DNA of 64,000 bases from Saccharina japonica (Eukaryota; Sar; Phaeophyceae; Laminariales; Laminariaceae): NCBI GenBank assembly GCA_008828725.1, contig MEHQ01004429.1:287374-351373 (forward strand), given 5' to 3'. Made by a program: the position numbers and the translations under genes. The notes beneath the pieces were generated by a model. The model worked only from the letters and a program-made list of their open reading frames with translations, was not told the origin of the DNA and did no database searches. Below, piece by piece: positions 23,801 to 33,800 of the stretch (positions within the stretch are counted from its first letter, which is position 1; every line of letters starts with the position of its first letter).

Positions 23801-26800
23801 AGTGTTAATATTCAGGGGGGATATACTGTAGGAGTCAGGACCAAAAGTGCTTGGTAAAAATACAGGAACATGTAGGGTTCGATGTAGGCGATGGGTCCTC
23901 AGTACTATGGTCCCCCGTACTATTAATAGTACCGTAAAGCGCGTTTGGCTTTCGCGCAGGGGTGCGTGCGGCGCGATCGTTTTGAAGCTCTCGATTCTTC
24001 CACCACGGGAAGGGTGAGCTGCCAACAATGCCGAACCGAGAGTGGTGTTGGAAAGGTTCGGTAGAGAGCTTTTTCCGAGAAATGTGTTGTTCCAACTTTG
24101 GCTCCCCCTATCTCCGGTTGCCCAGATAAAAGGAGCTCCGAGAAACGATCGTACCGCGAAACCAAAGAACTTTACGGTATACACGGGCGCAGCATGGTAC
24201 TACTGTGCCCTCAAAGTATCAACAGGCGGTATGCCAACTGCTACAGTATGTCAGGCAAGTGGTAAAATCTACATACCCTCCAGGCTGCAGCCGTAGGACG
24301 TTTCCGACCGATGAACACACATGCACACTGCTTTTGATACGAACACGATACTGACGCTGTACGTACAGATGTACCACAGTTGTTTTTCTTTTCTTTCACA
24401 TCCCATCTACCAGTATGTATTATCTTTGCTCTATACACTTCTCCACCTTTCTCCTTTTCGTAACTCAGACCCGAGGCTACATAGCGGGCACTCCTTCCCC
24501 CTCACCACGGTCGTGCATGTCTTCGTTTCTATCGCGGAAAGACTACAGCACCACGTAAATATTCAGGTCTACCAGTAACCACCATAGTTACGAATAAAGT
24601 ATTATACCTGTTAAATACCTGACCTTGTGTATACCCGATGGGGTAACAGGTATGGAGGGATTAAATAGCGGGGGAAGGGGGGGGGGGGGCTGTCTTCTTT
24701 TTGACGTCATAGCCCGTAGGTCCGCACGTCTGCACCAAGGAACAAAACGCCGCCGAATCTCTACATGTACCATTATACGGTATATGTATGAACTGCAGAG
24801 AACAGAAGAGTATCACACACAGCAGCAGCATCCCACACGTGTGCTAGGCTTTACCATGAGCTGACCTCTGTGCTACCACTGCTACTGCTACTGTTGCAAC
24901 TTATCAGACTTGTTTTACCTAGCACAAATACATATAAACGTGCTGCCGAAAAATCAGGGAAAAGGGGGAAAAAAACTTGAGCGTGGAAAACTGACAACGG
25001 GCGTGCGTGTGGAGTGTTGAGAACATTGATGAAACATGATAATTGCAAAAATACAAAATGTACACCCCCTGTGTTCTCCAAGTACGCCCTCTGCTGCACT
25101 ACTCGTACATATTAAAAAATAACAATAAAAAACGTACATATGTATGAATATGAACAGCAGAGTGTCAGTTCGAGTACGTGCCCGACATATAATATGATAC
25201 TCGTGCGTAAGCGTGAGCAAGGCTCCCCAAGGCACTTTTGGAAACGACAGGCAGTATATAGTACATAGTGGCGTCGACGGCGCGGAGGAATACGGGTGTT
25301 ACGGTCGTAGTTCTAAAAAGCTAATAAAAACCGAAAAAACGGGTAATATGTGAAACTGTAGAAAGCGGGGTCGCCGCCCCGAGAACCAAACCTTTCAACT
25401 TAAACCTGGGCTGCCATGTCAACCAAAGGCGTCAGTCAGTTGACGGTAAAGTGGTAGCTTTGATCCGTCAAGGCCTTCTTTGACCTAATTATACTATTAA
25501 TAGTGTATGCAGTTTCTTGACGGCTATCGGTCAAGGCTCCGGGGGCAAGTGAGCCGTCAACCTTCAGCAGTACATATATACCACTCTGTCCAGAATAAAA
25601 GGACCACTCGTGTATTGATATCATATAAAAACAGTTCTTATATTTCGGGACAGTGTGGTATTCGCTCTAGAAGTCTCACCATACATAGGGGCCACAAAAT
25701 GCACAAAATGACCCGCGACCCGCGGCCGATTTTACCTTTGCTGATTGATACTCGTACTACTTGTTTGTGTACCTGGCACCAGGGTACGTACAAGCGAGTA
25801 GCAGGTACCAGGATACTCATCTGACTGGCTACGGGTATGAGTGTACCAGTACGTACCCAAGGTCAAGGGCATGTACTCTTACATACTTGCATATTTATAT
25901 TATACGAGCGAGTATATAAGCTGATGCTTTGAGCCTGTTAAGTTCATACTCGTATACCAGGAATCACTACCAAATATTGTTAATGTTTCAAGTGCCAACC
26001 TGAACACATACCGGCACTGCGGTACTGTACTGAATGAAGTACAGAAGCAGCAGTACTCGTATGATACGATACATACGATATGCAGTGGTGTTACGAGTAT
26101 TCGTACCACTTTTTGAGCCCGGTACTATTAATACTATATGTCACCCAAACCTGGTATTACTTACCTGGTACTCGTACTGGTATTACATTAGACCACTCGT
26201 TAAGGGTTGGCCTGACCATCAGTTGTGTGCACTATTAATAACTGTAACCATCGTGCATGATACTTGTGTACGGTACATTTAGAGCCAAGCTTACCTTGCT
26301 CATTAGGTTTGGGGGTGTATTTGGCATACAATCCACCATACATACCGCAGGTATACTGCTGTTTGTATACGCGGGGTAGGTACGCTAACGGGGGGGCATT
26401 GGGACCGCACACCCGGTGAACTGACCGAGATGTTCCCAACACTACGTACACCACGTACCTGATACTCGTGATGCTGTTATTAAGATGCTAACTTTACAGA
26501 AGGCGATGCTGAATCGAGCATGGAGTAGACTTGTATCGGTGTATAATACGCTGTCGCACATGCCACAAGTATACTCGTATCATAACCTCAGCACGAGCAA
26601 GGCGCTACGTGCAAGGGGGTGGGGGGAGGAAAGATGGTGGAGAGATGATGGCGACGCCGATGCTGCGATGATGATGATGATGAGCAGAGCGTAGAAAATA
26701 AGAAACATTGGGTTTTCGTGTCTTCATTTTTCAAAAGATACACAAAAATAAAACGCGCGGTGGTGACGAAGAACGTCGGGAGTAGATGGGCGATACGCAC

Positions 26801-27240
26801 CGGGACAGTCAGGTAGCGACAGCTTACGCCGGGCTAGTCTCGAGGCCTGTGCACAAGCAAGGCTTTCCGAGAACCAGGGCCCCAGCTACCCGTGACAGAA
26901 AGAGATAGAGAGAGAACATTGGGGTGCTCTCTGCTCTATACTCTCCGAACAACAAGCCCTTTGTGTGAAAAGAACAGAACGAAAAAAACAGCGGCTGCTC
27001 GCCCACAAGGAAACAGAACAACTACACCCTCTCTCCGGGATCGTCGTTCTGCGCGCGAGCGCTGCGCTAAACGTGGCGTGGGCAAAGGCCACGACTTCGA
27101 GCGTAGTAACCACCCCGTGTTTCTCGGGCATATTGGACAGACTGGTCTAGGGTCGGTCGAGCTGCAAGCAGACCCGCGGGGCTGACCCGAGGGCACTCAC
27201 CCTTGAAAAGGTAGTCGTATTCGTCCTCTTTTCCGGCCAT
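11820..27240 (-). CDS. RAB11: RAB11-family small GTPase (six exons)
   Basis: Membrane-traffic GTPase expected on recycling endosomes and the trans-Golgi. The six minus-strand exons total 624 nt, 207 residues, close to the usual 215 or so. Visible motifs: P-loop GDSGVGKS (residues 18-25), switch I STIGVEF (42-48), WDTAGQE (65-71), GNKSD (123-127) and TSAL (153-156). The sequence after the WDTAGQE motif, [13 protein letters not shown], and the [11 protein letters not shown] segment are RAB11-like. The candidate C-terminus ends in GCC, suiting double geranylgeranylation. All intron phases agree. Intron 1 is about 11 kb and full of repeats. The start lies 332 bp from the divergent polymerase epsilon start. 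The last exon is the least certain because it falls in a duplicated, indel-prone block. Confidence 0.93.
12040..12072 (+). repeat. (GGGA)n microsatellite
   Basis: A run of GGGA/GGAG units. A similar run lies at 12916-12937. Confidence 0.9.
12478..12620 (-). ncRNA. Pol III-like small unit, copy D (divergent)
   Basis: On the minus strand: TATATAAAC box, a region similar to GAAGTATCAC...CAGCTTGCAGAGATGAATTTCGACG, then CAGCTGGTG and a T-run. It is the most diverged of five copies. See the copy at 42150 for the best-preserved form. An RNA product is inference. Confidence 0.35.
12767..12889 (-). CDS. RAB11: RAB11 exon 5
   Basis: Codes for [20 protein letters not shown] and the following helix, 41 codons. 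Contains the SA(L/K) nucleotide-binding motif. Acceptor TAG, donor CAG|GTACG, phase 0 at both ends. Confidence 0.95.
13150..13285 (+). repeat. CAAGG/CAAGC minisatellite
   Basis: Tandem GGCAAGGCAAGCAAGGCAAG units in RAB11 intron 4. Open frames across it are repeat products. Confidence 0.9.
13388..13512 (+). repeat. Dispersed repeat 'Q', copy 1
   Basis: Shares the order GTCTCTACTAGGAGTAGGAACGG, TCTCGAAAGGGATG, GTCAATGGCCAAAT, ATGAGTACGC and then a C-run with the copies at 13605 and 14106. The tail resembles the R repeat. Confidence 0.7.
13605..13770 (+). repeat. Dispersed repeat 'Q', copy 2 (with partial internal repeat)
   Basis: Two partial heads (GGAGGTGTCTTTACTAGGAG, then GGAGGTATCTCTGTTAGGAG) precede one complete body and a C-run. 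The repeat abuts RAB11 exon 4 on its 3' side. Confidence 0.65.
13795..13864 (-). CDS. RAB11: RAB11 exon 4
   Basis: Codes for [20 protein letters not shown] and FLE. Acceptor GCAG, donor GAG|GTGGG. The first base completes the Arg codon split from exon 3. Confidence 0.95.
14106..14236 (+). repeat. Dispersed repeat 'Q', copy 3
   Basis: Complete copy ending ATGAGTACGCTCC and a short C-run, immediately followed by an R repeat. Confidence 0.7.
14237..14365 (+). repeat. Dispersed repeat 'R'
   Basis: GTCTGCCTGGTTGGTGAAAA start, CATGAGCACAC end, then C-rich sequence. Confidence 0.7.
14400..14780. repeat. Repeat with GAGCCTCAGAAA / AAGGCGCC blocks
   Basis: Contains two near-tandem units (ACTATAATCAAGTGAG, GCCTCAGAAA, CCCCTATAAGGC) and a palindrome around TTTTGCCTTAAAAGGCAAA. 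Related pieces lie at 62535-62590 and, more weakly, 58790-58915. It ends about 30 bp short of RAB11 exon 3. Confidence 0.6.
14813..14977 (-). CDS. RAB11: RAB11 exon 3
   Basis: Codes for [20 protein letters not shown], the [20 protein letters not shown] helix and the guanine-specificity motif GNKSD. Acceptor ACAG, donor AG|GTGTG. Confidence 0.97.
15000..15185. repeat. GAGATTGAG/GAGTTTGAG simple-sequence tract
   Basis: Purine-rich imperfect repeats of GAGTTTGAG and GAGATTGAG next to RAB11 exon 3, within intron 2. Confidence 0.8.
15240..15795. mobile_element. Foldback element with arms of about 240 bp
   Basis: The left arm (15240-15480) matches the reverse complement of the right arm (15545-15795) with scattered substitutions and indels. 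Shared blocks include GGACGGGCCCGAC, TGTGCAGGTTG, ACGTGCTGGTATCACATTAC and CCTCTTCCAAGAGGAATAAT. The termini read ACCAGG...CCTGGT and lie next to TA on each side. It is non-coding and sits in RAB11 intron 2. Confidence 0.8.
16065..16245 (-). CDS. RAB11: RAB11 exon 2
   Basis: Codes for the P-loop IGDSGVGKS, switch I ([10 protein letters not shown]) and the switch II motif [10 protein letters not shown]. Acceptor GCAG; the donor AG|GTGAA splits the Arg codon. Confidence 0.97.
16668..16802 (+). ncRNA. Pol III-like small unit, copy A
   Basis: TATAAAA at 16693-16699 is followed by CCGTAAGTACGCGCGATCGA, then AGTATTACACTCAGCTAGCA, ATGAGTTTCGACGAAATCC, CACAGCTG and a run of 25 T starting at 16778. 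This sequence is nearly identical in the copies at 28535 and 42150. The arms around TTTCGACGAAA can form a small hairpin. TATA-to-T-run spacing is about 80 nt. A short Pol III transcript is inference. Confidence 0.4.
16820..17385. other. Part of RAB11 intron 1 without a recognised element
   Basis: Only a short AGC run at 17144-17162 stands out. Confidence 0.5.
17390..17805 (-). repeat. GATC-rich repeat element with internal microsatellite, copy 1
   Basis: Tandem AGATAGATCATACAGATCATCT units (17390-17620) and ATCATACAG units (17735-17800) flank a unique segment of about 120 bp. That segment matches, on the opposite strand, 49985-50140. The shared segment carries GACGGCAGGTTAGGGTCTAG, so array plus segment travel together. 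Confidence 0.8.
17806..18960. other. Part of RAB11 intron 1; simple repeats only
   Basis: A (GGGT)7 run at 18089-18117, a cluster of GAGTATACTCG palindromes at 18490-18560 and a duplicated CTCCTTATGGTTCGGGA block near 18608 and 18652. No gene is supported. Confidence 0.5.
18964..19095 (-). repeat. Dispersed repeat 'R', reverse copy
   Basis: Starts with G-run/GTACTCATGTCATGCATGGCC and ends GTTTTCGCCGACCAGGCAGGC, the reverse of the R consensus, with an internal GTTAGAAGC difference. Confidence 0.7.
19625..19707. mobile_element. Short TIR element (CCACTATGGACCGGACG...)
   Basis: Inverted ends CCACTATGGACCGGACGTGA and GTCCAGTGG, with GTAAGGACCG and CGGTCCTTAC inside. Confidence 0.7.
19837..19922. 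mobile_element. TA-flanked short TIR element (CCACTCTGGGCG...)
   Basis: TACCACTCTG start, CAGAGTGGTA end, with GTAAATATAAGAGCC and GGTCCTTATATTTACGC inside. This is the clearest copy with TA on both sides. Confidence 0.8.
20520..21325. mobile_element. Cluster of TTAACCC...GGGTTAA inverted-repeat elements
   Basis: Five or six related units of 80-90 bp lie close together. Each has ends resembling TTAACCCCTTAAGAACTGG and CAGTTCTGAAAGGGTTAA and a core TTGGGGACAAACTACTTGGA. Two units sit within a local tandem duplication of about 215 bp (20755-20866, 20975-21090). Solo copies occur at 42437, 49678 and, partially, 38905 and 53519. Confidence 0.8.
21326..22560. other. Part of RAB11 intron 1 without a recognised gene
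   Basis: A 22-bp direct repeat (GCTGTCCGCCGTCGGTATGT) occurs at 22347 and 22369. Otherwise I see nothing supported. Confidence 0.5.
22577..22690 (-). ncRNA. Pol III-like small unit, copy E (partial)
   Basis: On the minus strand: CGCGCGATCGAAGTATCCCA, CAGCTTGCAAAGATGAGTGT, CTCGATCTCACAGCTGTTG and then TTTT. The upstream TATA region is not conserved. Confidence 0.35.
23937..24080. repeat. Dispersed repeat shared with 55851-56000
   Basis: Shared blocks are CGCAGGGGTGCG, GCGATCGTTTT, AGC(T/A)CTCGATT, ACGGGAAGG and a CCGAAC tail. Confidence 0.55.
24380..24560 (-). mobile_element. tRNA-derived SINE, 3' fragment
   Basis: CATCCCATCTA tail, CGTAACTCAGACCCG block and ATCGCGGAAAGACT correspond to the SINE body at 32061-32400 on the other strand. 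Confidence 0.5.
25579..25660. mobile_element. TA-flanked short TIR element (CCACTCTGTCC...)
   Basis: TACCACTCTGTCCAGAATAAA start; TTATATTTCGGGACAGTG and TGGTA end. Confidence 0.75.
25661..27200. other. Left part of RAB11 intron 1 without a recognised gene
   Basis: AT-rich sequence with many CTCGTA/TACGAG words, three TATTAATA-type palindromes (25495, 26126, 26233) and one TACCTGGTA. No coding signal I trust. Confidence 0.5.
27201..27240 (-). CDS. RAB11: RAB11 exon 1
   Basis: ATG at 27240, coding [13 protein letters not shown], the typical RAB11 N-terminus, then donor G|GTGAGTG. The split base joins exon 2 to give KVVLIGDSG without a break. Confidence 0.95.
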
Positions 27241-27572
27241 GGCTGCGTGTGCTTCACCCCCAATCCGCAGAGAGACAGGGTCAGTTCAGGGATGGCTGCA
27301 AGTGGCCTCTATGTCTCCCGCCCTCCGTCCTGCGGCAACTTCGCTTAGCTCTCGCTGCTCGTGCTTTCTCTCTTCTCTGGGTTGGAAGGGAACCGGTACT
27401 CGAGTAGGCCTGTTTTGCGGTCTTTTTTACTTCCTCGATGAAGAACAGGGGACAGGGGATGTTTAATCCCACACCCCTTGGAGTTCGTAAAGAAGTTGTG
27501 TCGTTTTAAGTTTTTGAATTGGAGCGGGATGTGCTCACACAGAGAGCGCGGGACTCTATCCTGCATCGTAAG
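27241..27572. promoter_or_regulatory. Divergent promoter between RAB11 and POLE
   Basis: Only 332 bp separate the two start codons, which point away from each other. The interval is free of the repeats that fill both first introns. It contains a pyrimidine-rich TTTCTCTCTTCTCTG stretch near 27365. I see no confident TATA box. Co-regulation is inference from the spacing. Confidence 0.7.
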
Positions 27573-27823
27573 ATGGCACCCGGTCGAGGGAAAGGAGACT
27601 GGAAGTCTAAGGGAGGAGGAGGTGGGGGAGGGAGAGGGGGAGGAGGAGGGTCGAAAGATTCGCGCTACCAGAGGCAGCAGGGCAAGGGGTCAAAGGGCAA
27701 AGGTGGAAGGAGAACCTATGCGGATGCGAGCCAGGCTGGTCGACTGAGCGGAGGCGGGCGGAAGGAGAGCACGGCGAAGGCAGCCCTCCGAGAGCAAGGG
27801 GACAACCTGGACAAACGCTTCGG
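27573..27823 (+). CDS. POLE: POLE exon 1
   Basis: ATG at 27573, chosen because no earlier ATG lies in frame. A basic Gly/Lys/Arg-rich leader (about 70 residues) leads to [14 protein letters not shown], matching the conserved ...DLRFGFER start of the family. Donor GG|GTGAGTG splits a Gly codon. Confidence 0.9.
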
Positions 27824-30800
27824 GTGAGTGTGTGTGCGTGGCTCCTGCGATGTATGGTTGTGGTTCATGGACCCTTGTGGTTTCGGTCTCCTTGACATGT
27901 TCTTCTCTTGTCAACAAGAATTCAGCAACAGGTGTTTTGCCTCTCATGGTTTAGGCGGGACGGCCGGGTCGTCCGAGATAGACAGCCGTATCGACGTCCC
28001 TCGCTTGCATATCCCGATGCCAGCTGGCTTGGTGTCGGGTGGGCGCGAGGCGCCACTGTGGTTCGCTCGGTCTGCGCCGTAGCTTTTGGCCCGGCGGGCG
28101 CTTACGTCCTCAATGCCAAATGTGACCGAATGTTCCTGGTAGGCCAATCTTGATTTCTTTCGTTCTTTGCCGTTTCTGCGTCCGTCACAGGCACCCACCA
28201 TACCGGTATCTATCAGCTGAGTATCATTCCAAGAGAGGCTCTTGTAGACTCGTAGCCTCGTAGCCTCGTTTCAGCTCGTAGCCTCGTATGATGGTTGTCC
28301 GATGTCCGGATGTACTGCTGTGCTACACTGCTGTACTCACTGTTCTGGTGTGCTTGCTGCTGTACTTACTGCTGCAGCTGTATCACCAGCAGTGACGCGC
28401 TTGTGCTTTCAGTCTACGCCAAATCTTCTGCGGGGCTTCCCTCCTTCCGTTTGTACGAGTTACGTACATACTGGTCGTATGTACGTACTCGTACCCAGAC
28501 GTGCATGATAAGGGGCGTCGGCTGCGGTACTTATTAAAAAAATTAAAAAAAACAACAGCTGTGAGCTCGAGGATTTCGTCGAAGCTCATCTTTGCTATTA
28601 ATAGCTGAGTGTAATACTTCGATCGCGCGTACTTACGGATTTTATATGTCCTCATGTAGGATGTACATCCCGTATGAGGGGTATGTAGCCATTAGCCAAT
28701 ATCATACCTGGTACGTAGCAGCGTCAACCTGCGCCAGGCGCTGTTCATGTAGCTGGTGCATACCTGGTAGATCGCATGGTGAGACGCGAGCGTCTGGTTG
28801 GAAGATAATCTGAATACTCCATAACCTTGGTCGATGTATACCAAGGATGCAGGATCGAATGGTAATGGTCTGACAAAATCGAACTTGGTGTGCACGTTCT
28901 ATGAGGAGGGTCCCGTGAGCCGTGAGATATATGTGGTACCTGGTAGGTACCTGGTAACGTGTTTCCTGCTGCCGAGTAGAGTTGTACCCCGTTCGTCTAC
29001 TACCCGGATACCCGACGGGTACTACCCGGACCTGTCACTGCCCGTTCGGCTACGGGTAGGAGCTATTACCCACGGGGTATTTGGATCCGGTATTTCTTGC
29101 TGCCGAGTAGAGTTGTACCCCGTTCGTATTCTCCCCGGGTACCCGACGGGTACTACCCGCACCTGTCACAGCCCGTTCGGGTACGGGTAGGAGTTAATAC
29201 CCACCGGGTATTTGGACCCGGGTACCTGGGTACCCGACGTAAACGGGCACCCGGCTACCCGGTGGTTTATGTGTACCCGGGTACCCTGGAAACTAGCTAT
29301 TGGAAACCCTATAAAAGCGCGTGGAGACCAGTAGATTGGATACCAGTAGCACCCGTGTACGACGGTGTGTATAATCCTATGTATCTATATCACACCCCCG
29401 GAGTATACCACTCGGGCGATAATAATGAAAAAATGACACCCCTAAACAACCACCCGGTTTATCACCGAGGTACGTTGTATACCACATCCCCTGCCGTGTT
29501 ATGGCTCATATTTAGTATGAAACCCCCAAGATATCGCCCTGTGGGTGATACCGTGGCGTGACGCAGTACCTACCCCCAGGTGTGCGAGTGTACCACAGCA
29601 AATTTTTGAGACCAGCAACCTGAAGGTGGGGGAGGTGAAAAGACTTGCGAACGCATGGCCCATCGCAATGAGCGAAAAACTCGTCTTCTTCGGCGCTAGG
29701 CACTGCTTCTACCGGTACTCAAGGCTCGATCACGTGTTTCTTGCGGGAAACCCGCACCTGTGTCTCCTGCTGCTGCCAAGGCCTCAACGGCACACCTCAC
29801 CGACAAGCAAGCGCAAGCGTCTGCCACCAAGGCCCCCACAGCAGAGCCCATAGACAAGCCAGGCACGGTATCTGCTGCTGAGGCCCTCACAACTGATGTG
29901 CTGAAACAAACTTGTCGTCTGGTCAACATAGGTCAAGGGCAGTTTATGGTGCCTGTTTCCCGTTATCGCTTGCCGCTCGCGATAACCGACATCCGGGGGT
30001 CCTCATGAACATCGACACACGAATCAGTTTGTACCGAGCTCGTGCATTGACACTACCTGGATCCTCGTGGTGAACAGGCTCCAGCGTTGATGGCCTTGCT
30101 GTTCTCGCCTTCTCCAGCTGACGAAGCTCCAACTCGCAGAGCGTTGATTTAGATATGGCTCAGATATGCCATGTGCTTGCTCACTTCACTTGTGAGCAAG
30201 AAAGCACTCTTTACGAGATTCGGGTTTAAGCCGGTGTTCCACGTAAAGAGGCCTGTTTCACGAGGGCACTTTCATTCATCATCGCCCTTGAACGGGGTCT
30301 TCCCTTAGCGCCGCCTTCAGATATTGAGTACTATCTAGATGCACCGTCGTAACAGTGCAAGCTGCCAGCAAAAGCTCCAACCACTGCTAACACACCCCTT
30401 GTTGTCACACCCCTTGCCGCCTTCCTGAAGTGTGGTAGCAAAAGCCTCCAACCACCAACTGCTAGCACATCCCTTTCGTCACACCCCTACGTACCTGCTT
30501 AGAGTGTGGCCGCCAAACTCCGTTGCACCCGCTGTTATCGCACCCATTATATCACACCCCACACAACCCCGGTGATGAGCTTCATCAAAACCTACATTAA
30601 TCGCCCACTTTATCACCGGGGCACGCTGCACATCACACCCCCGGAGTATAACACACCGGGTGATAAGGTTTTCAGAGCCCCAAATATTATCACCGGGGGT
30701 GTGGTACACGCGGTCGTATACGGCGGTATGGACCCGCCTACAAGCAAGCCTTAGAATCTTATTGGGATTACCATGTTTTAACAACCTTGAGCATGCGTAT

Positions 30801-33800
30801 CATAAAGACTACTCGTACTAAATTCAGGATTGTGAACCGAATACCGAAATTCGTTTTTTTCGGTCGGTTTTTCGCAACCGAAATCCTTTTTTTGTCGTTT
30901 TTTTGGTTGCCCGTAACCCCCCCCCCCGACAAACCGACTGTCGTTTTTTTTCAGTCCCCTACGCCAATAACGCCTACCAGGTACATATCTGTATGGAAAC
31001 CACGTTATGTATGGATGGACAGCCCTCTAGGCCCAGTAGCCGTAAATCTGCCCGCGCGGGCGAACTTCTCAGACGTGCCCGCATAAAACGATGCTGTTTC
31101 TACTGAGGTAGGGCTTTGTCACGAAACCCTATGGTATTCGTTCCGGACGGTGAGCATATTCTTGGCTGCGGCTAACGGAGGCCACCACCCCGACCCGGAC
31201 CTCTAACCCTAACCCTAACCCTAACGAGAGGCATGCCTGGTTGTGGTTGGTGTGCCACCTGGTCGTTGTGTTCGGAAAGGCTCTATTTTCGATGCGCGAA
31301 GTTCGCCCGCGCGGGCAGATTTACGCGAGCTCCTCAACGAGTCCACGCAGACAGCTGCACGCAGCAGAGCAGAACAGCACCAGTATATCGTGCTTTTATA
31401 GGACTCGGTATGACCTCGTACCCCCTACCTGCTTATATATGCAGTAGGATTTATTTTGTACGGAACGTTTCATGTAGGAATTAGTATGGCCTCGATTAAG
31501 TTTTTTTATATAACAATGAGCATGGCCTTGTACCGCCTATCTGGTATATATAGGATTTAGAGCGTAACTCTTTTATATAATAATTCTCACGCCTAGTCCC
31601 CCGTACCTGGTTTATATACGTAGGATTTAGTTTAAACCATGTTTTTTATCGGAATTACCAATTACAGATGTTTTTATTATTATTATTAATAGTGTGGCCT
31701 CGTACCCCCTACTTTGTTTATGTATAGGATTTCATCTGCGCTTGACACCGTATGTATGATCCTGTCGTTCCATGTGATACCAACACGTGCACACGTATTC
31801 CTTTGAAATGTTGACTTTTTAGATGGTTTCGCCTAAAAACCGGCCGAGAAACCGACCGAGAAGTGTTCGGTTTCGGTTTCGTGTGTTTTTTTTTTCGGTT
31901 TTGTTTTACAAACCGACCGAAACCGACAGACATTTTTGGGAAAGAACGAAAAACCGACCTACGAGTAGCCACTTTTCACTCTCGGTTCACAAGCCTGATT
32001 AGACAGACTACTATAATACGTATTAATTAATTGTACTATTTATATGTATTATTATGATTCGGTCGCCCCGGTGGGCTAGCAGGTAACCACGAAGCCTGTA
32101 AGCGTCAAGAAAGCGAGTTCGAGCCCCGCCGAGTGCATGCTCTTAAGCACTTTTTCTCGCTAAAAATATCTTGACTAGCAGAAAGCGCGAGAGCGTGAGT
32201 TCGCAAAATTCGATGAAAGTCGACGAGCGTTGGGAAGGCTGAACCCTCTGCGCGATAAAAATGAAGGCAAGAACCGTAGTGGGGGAGGAGGGAGAGGAGC
32301 CTACTTTGTGACCCCGGATCTGAGTTACGACTAGGGAGGGAAAGACGGAAGTGCGAAGATAATAAATGGGATGGAAAAAAATAAAAATAAATAAAAAAAA
32401 TTGTAGCGCTTGCCGCTGAGCACGATTTCTTAATCTAAATCTCGTACAGCAGTAGCGTCCCCCAAACCATGAGCCGTATGTTCTTATTACAGGTTATTTC
32501 TTGAGCCTTCTTGAAGTCGAGACGGGCCTTGTTTGCCCGCCCGAACATCACTCGATCTATCTCTTCTCCACGCTGCTAACCCAACGTGGAGGGCTCTCTC
32601 CTTGCCCTAAATATAAGGAAGAACACAGTGCAGCCCTCGGTAGCGGGTCAAAGCTACCACATCACTTGGGACCTTTGGGATTCTACGACAGTAGGCTTCC
32701 ATACTATTCGTACTATGTAGTAATACTGCTGTACGACGTATTGTTGATATTTCGTATCGTATGCATACCTGGTACTACATATCACACCATATATACGCCG
32801 AAGAAACGCGATCTTTTATATATGTGTAACATGACGGAAAACAACTGAAATAATGATTTCCGGGACGAGAGTAGAGACCGAACTCAAAATACATGAAGAT
32901 TGTCTCATTATCGCCACAAGATCCATACCGTTTACTTCCTTGTTGTTTTTCCTCCGCTCTTTTCTGTGTGCATGCCCGCTTTTATGCCCACAAACAGCTC
33001 TATTTGTTGTCCGGGTACCAAGGTACCCGGGTACCCGCACTCCCCGGGTATGTGTGGCTGAAGTAACGGGTACCCGGCGACGGGTACGGGTAATAACCTG
33101 AAAAAGTCCGGGTTCCCGTTTGCAACGGGTACCCGACAGGGTACAACTCTACTGCCGAGACATGTTTACCTGCTGCTACTGGTGTCTCTTTCAGTAAACG
33201 CCAACATGGTACATAGTTCAGGCGGGTACACACGTGTGTTTGTAAGCGAAAATATCTGACAATATTATATATCGACATGTCGGTACAAGGTGCCAAAAGC
33301 GGAGGCATGTCCATGTCCCTCCTGCGGTCTCTACTCGGAGAGTAAACGCAACTTGCACCTACGCACGAGAAGCACTATTAATAACTACTTCGTGCACTAG
33401 CATCAAGAGACCCATTCAAATGTCGAATTGTTGGAGTTGTTTGTGTGTGTGACCTGTGACCGATTGATATCTATCGATCACGCAGAAGAGTCGTAGCGCG
33501 GATAGCTGTTTGGCTAACACGGAATGATGCTGCATCACTCAGATGCATTATACATACCGTGTGACTGATGAGACTTGCACAAAGATGTATCAGTAGTATA
33601 ACGTCACGAGTATCATAGAGCGATAAATAAAGAGTGTGACGATCGGGGACCGTACAGGGATCGTATATACCTGAAATCTCAAAATGTGAAGCCCAGATTC
33701 GCAGAGCATTCGAATTGTACCGCCTTTGGATATTTGGCGGTACATTTACCCAAATTGCAAATTGCCAATTGCAAATTAGTGTTGGTAAGCTGAACAAACA

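Larger units (their letters stand above)
30822..32000. mobile_element. Composite TIR element (CAGG-TTGTGAACCGA ends)
   Basis: Left end ATTCAGGATTGTGAACCGA and right end TCGGTTCACAAGCCTGATT match as inverted repeats at 17 of 19 positions. ACCGA-rich subterminal stretches follow at both ends. The interior holds a separate foldback at 31041-31325. No transposase frame and no clear target duplication were seen. Confidence 0.6.

Noticed and set aside
27478-27572. Upstream ATG at 27478 as an alternative POLE start
   Set aside because: It is not in frame with DKRFGYERY; the in-frame start is at 27573.
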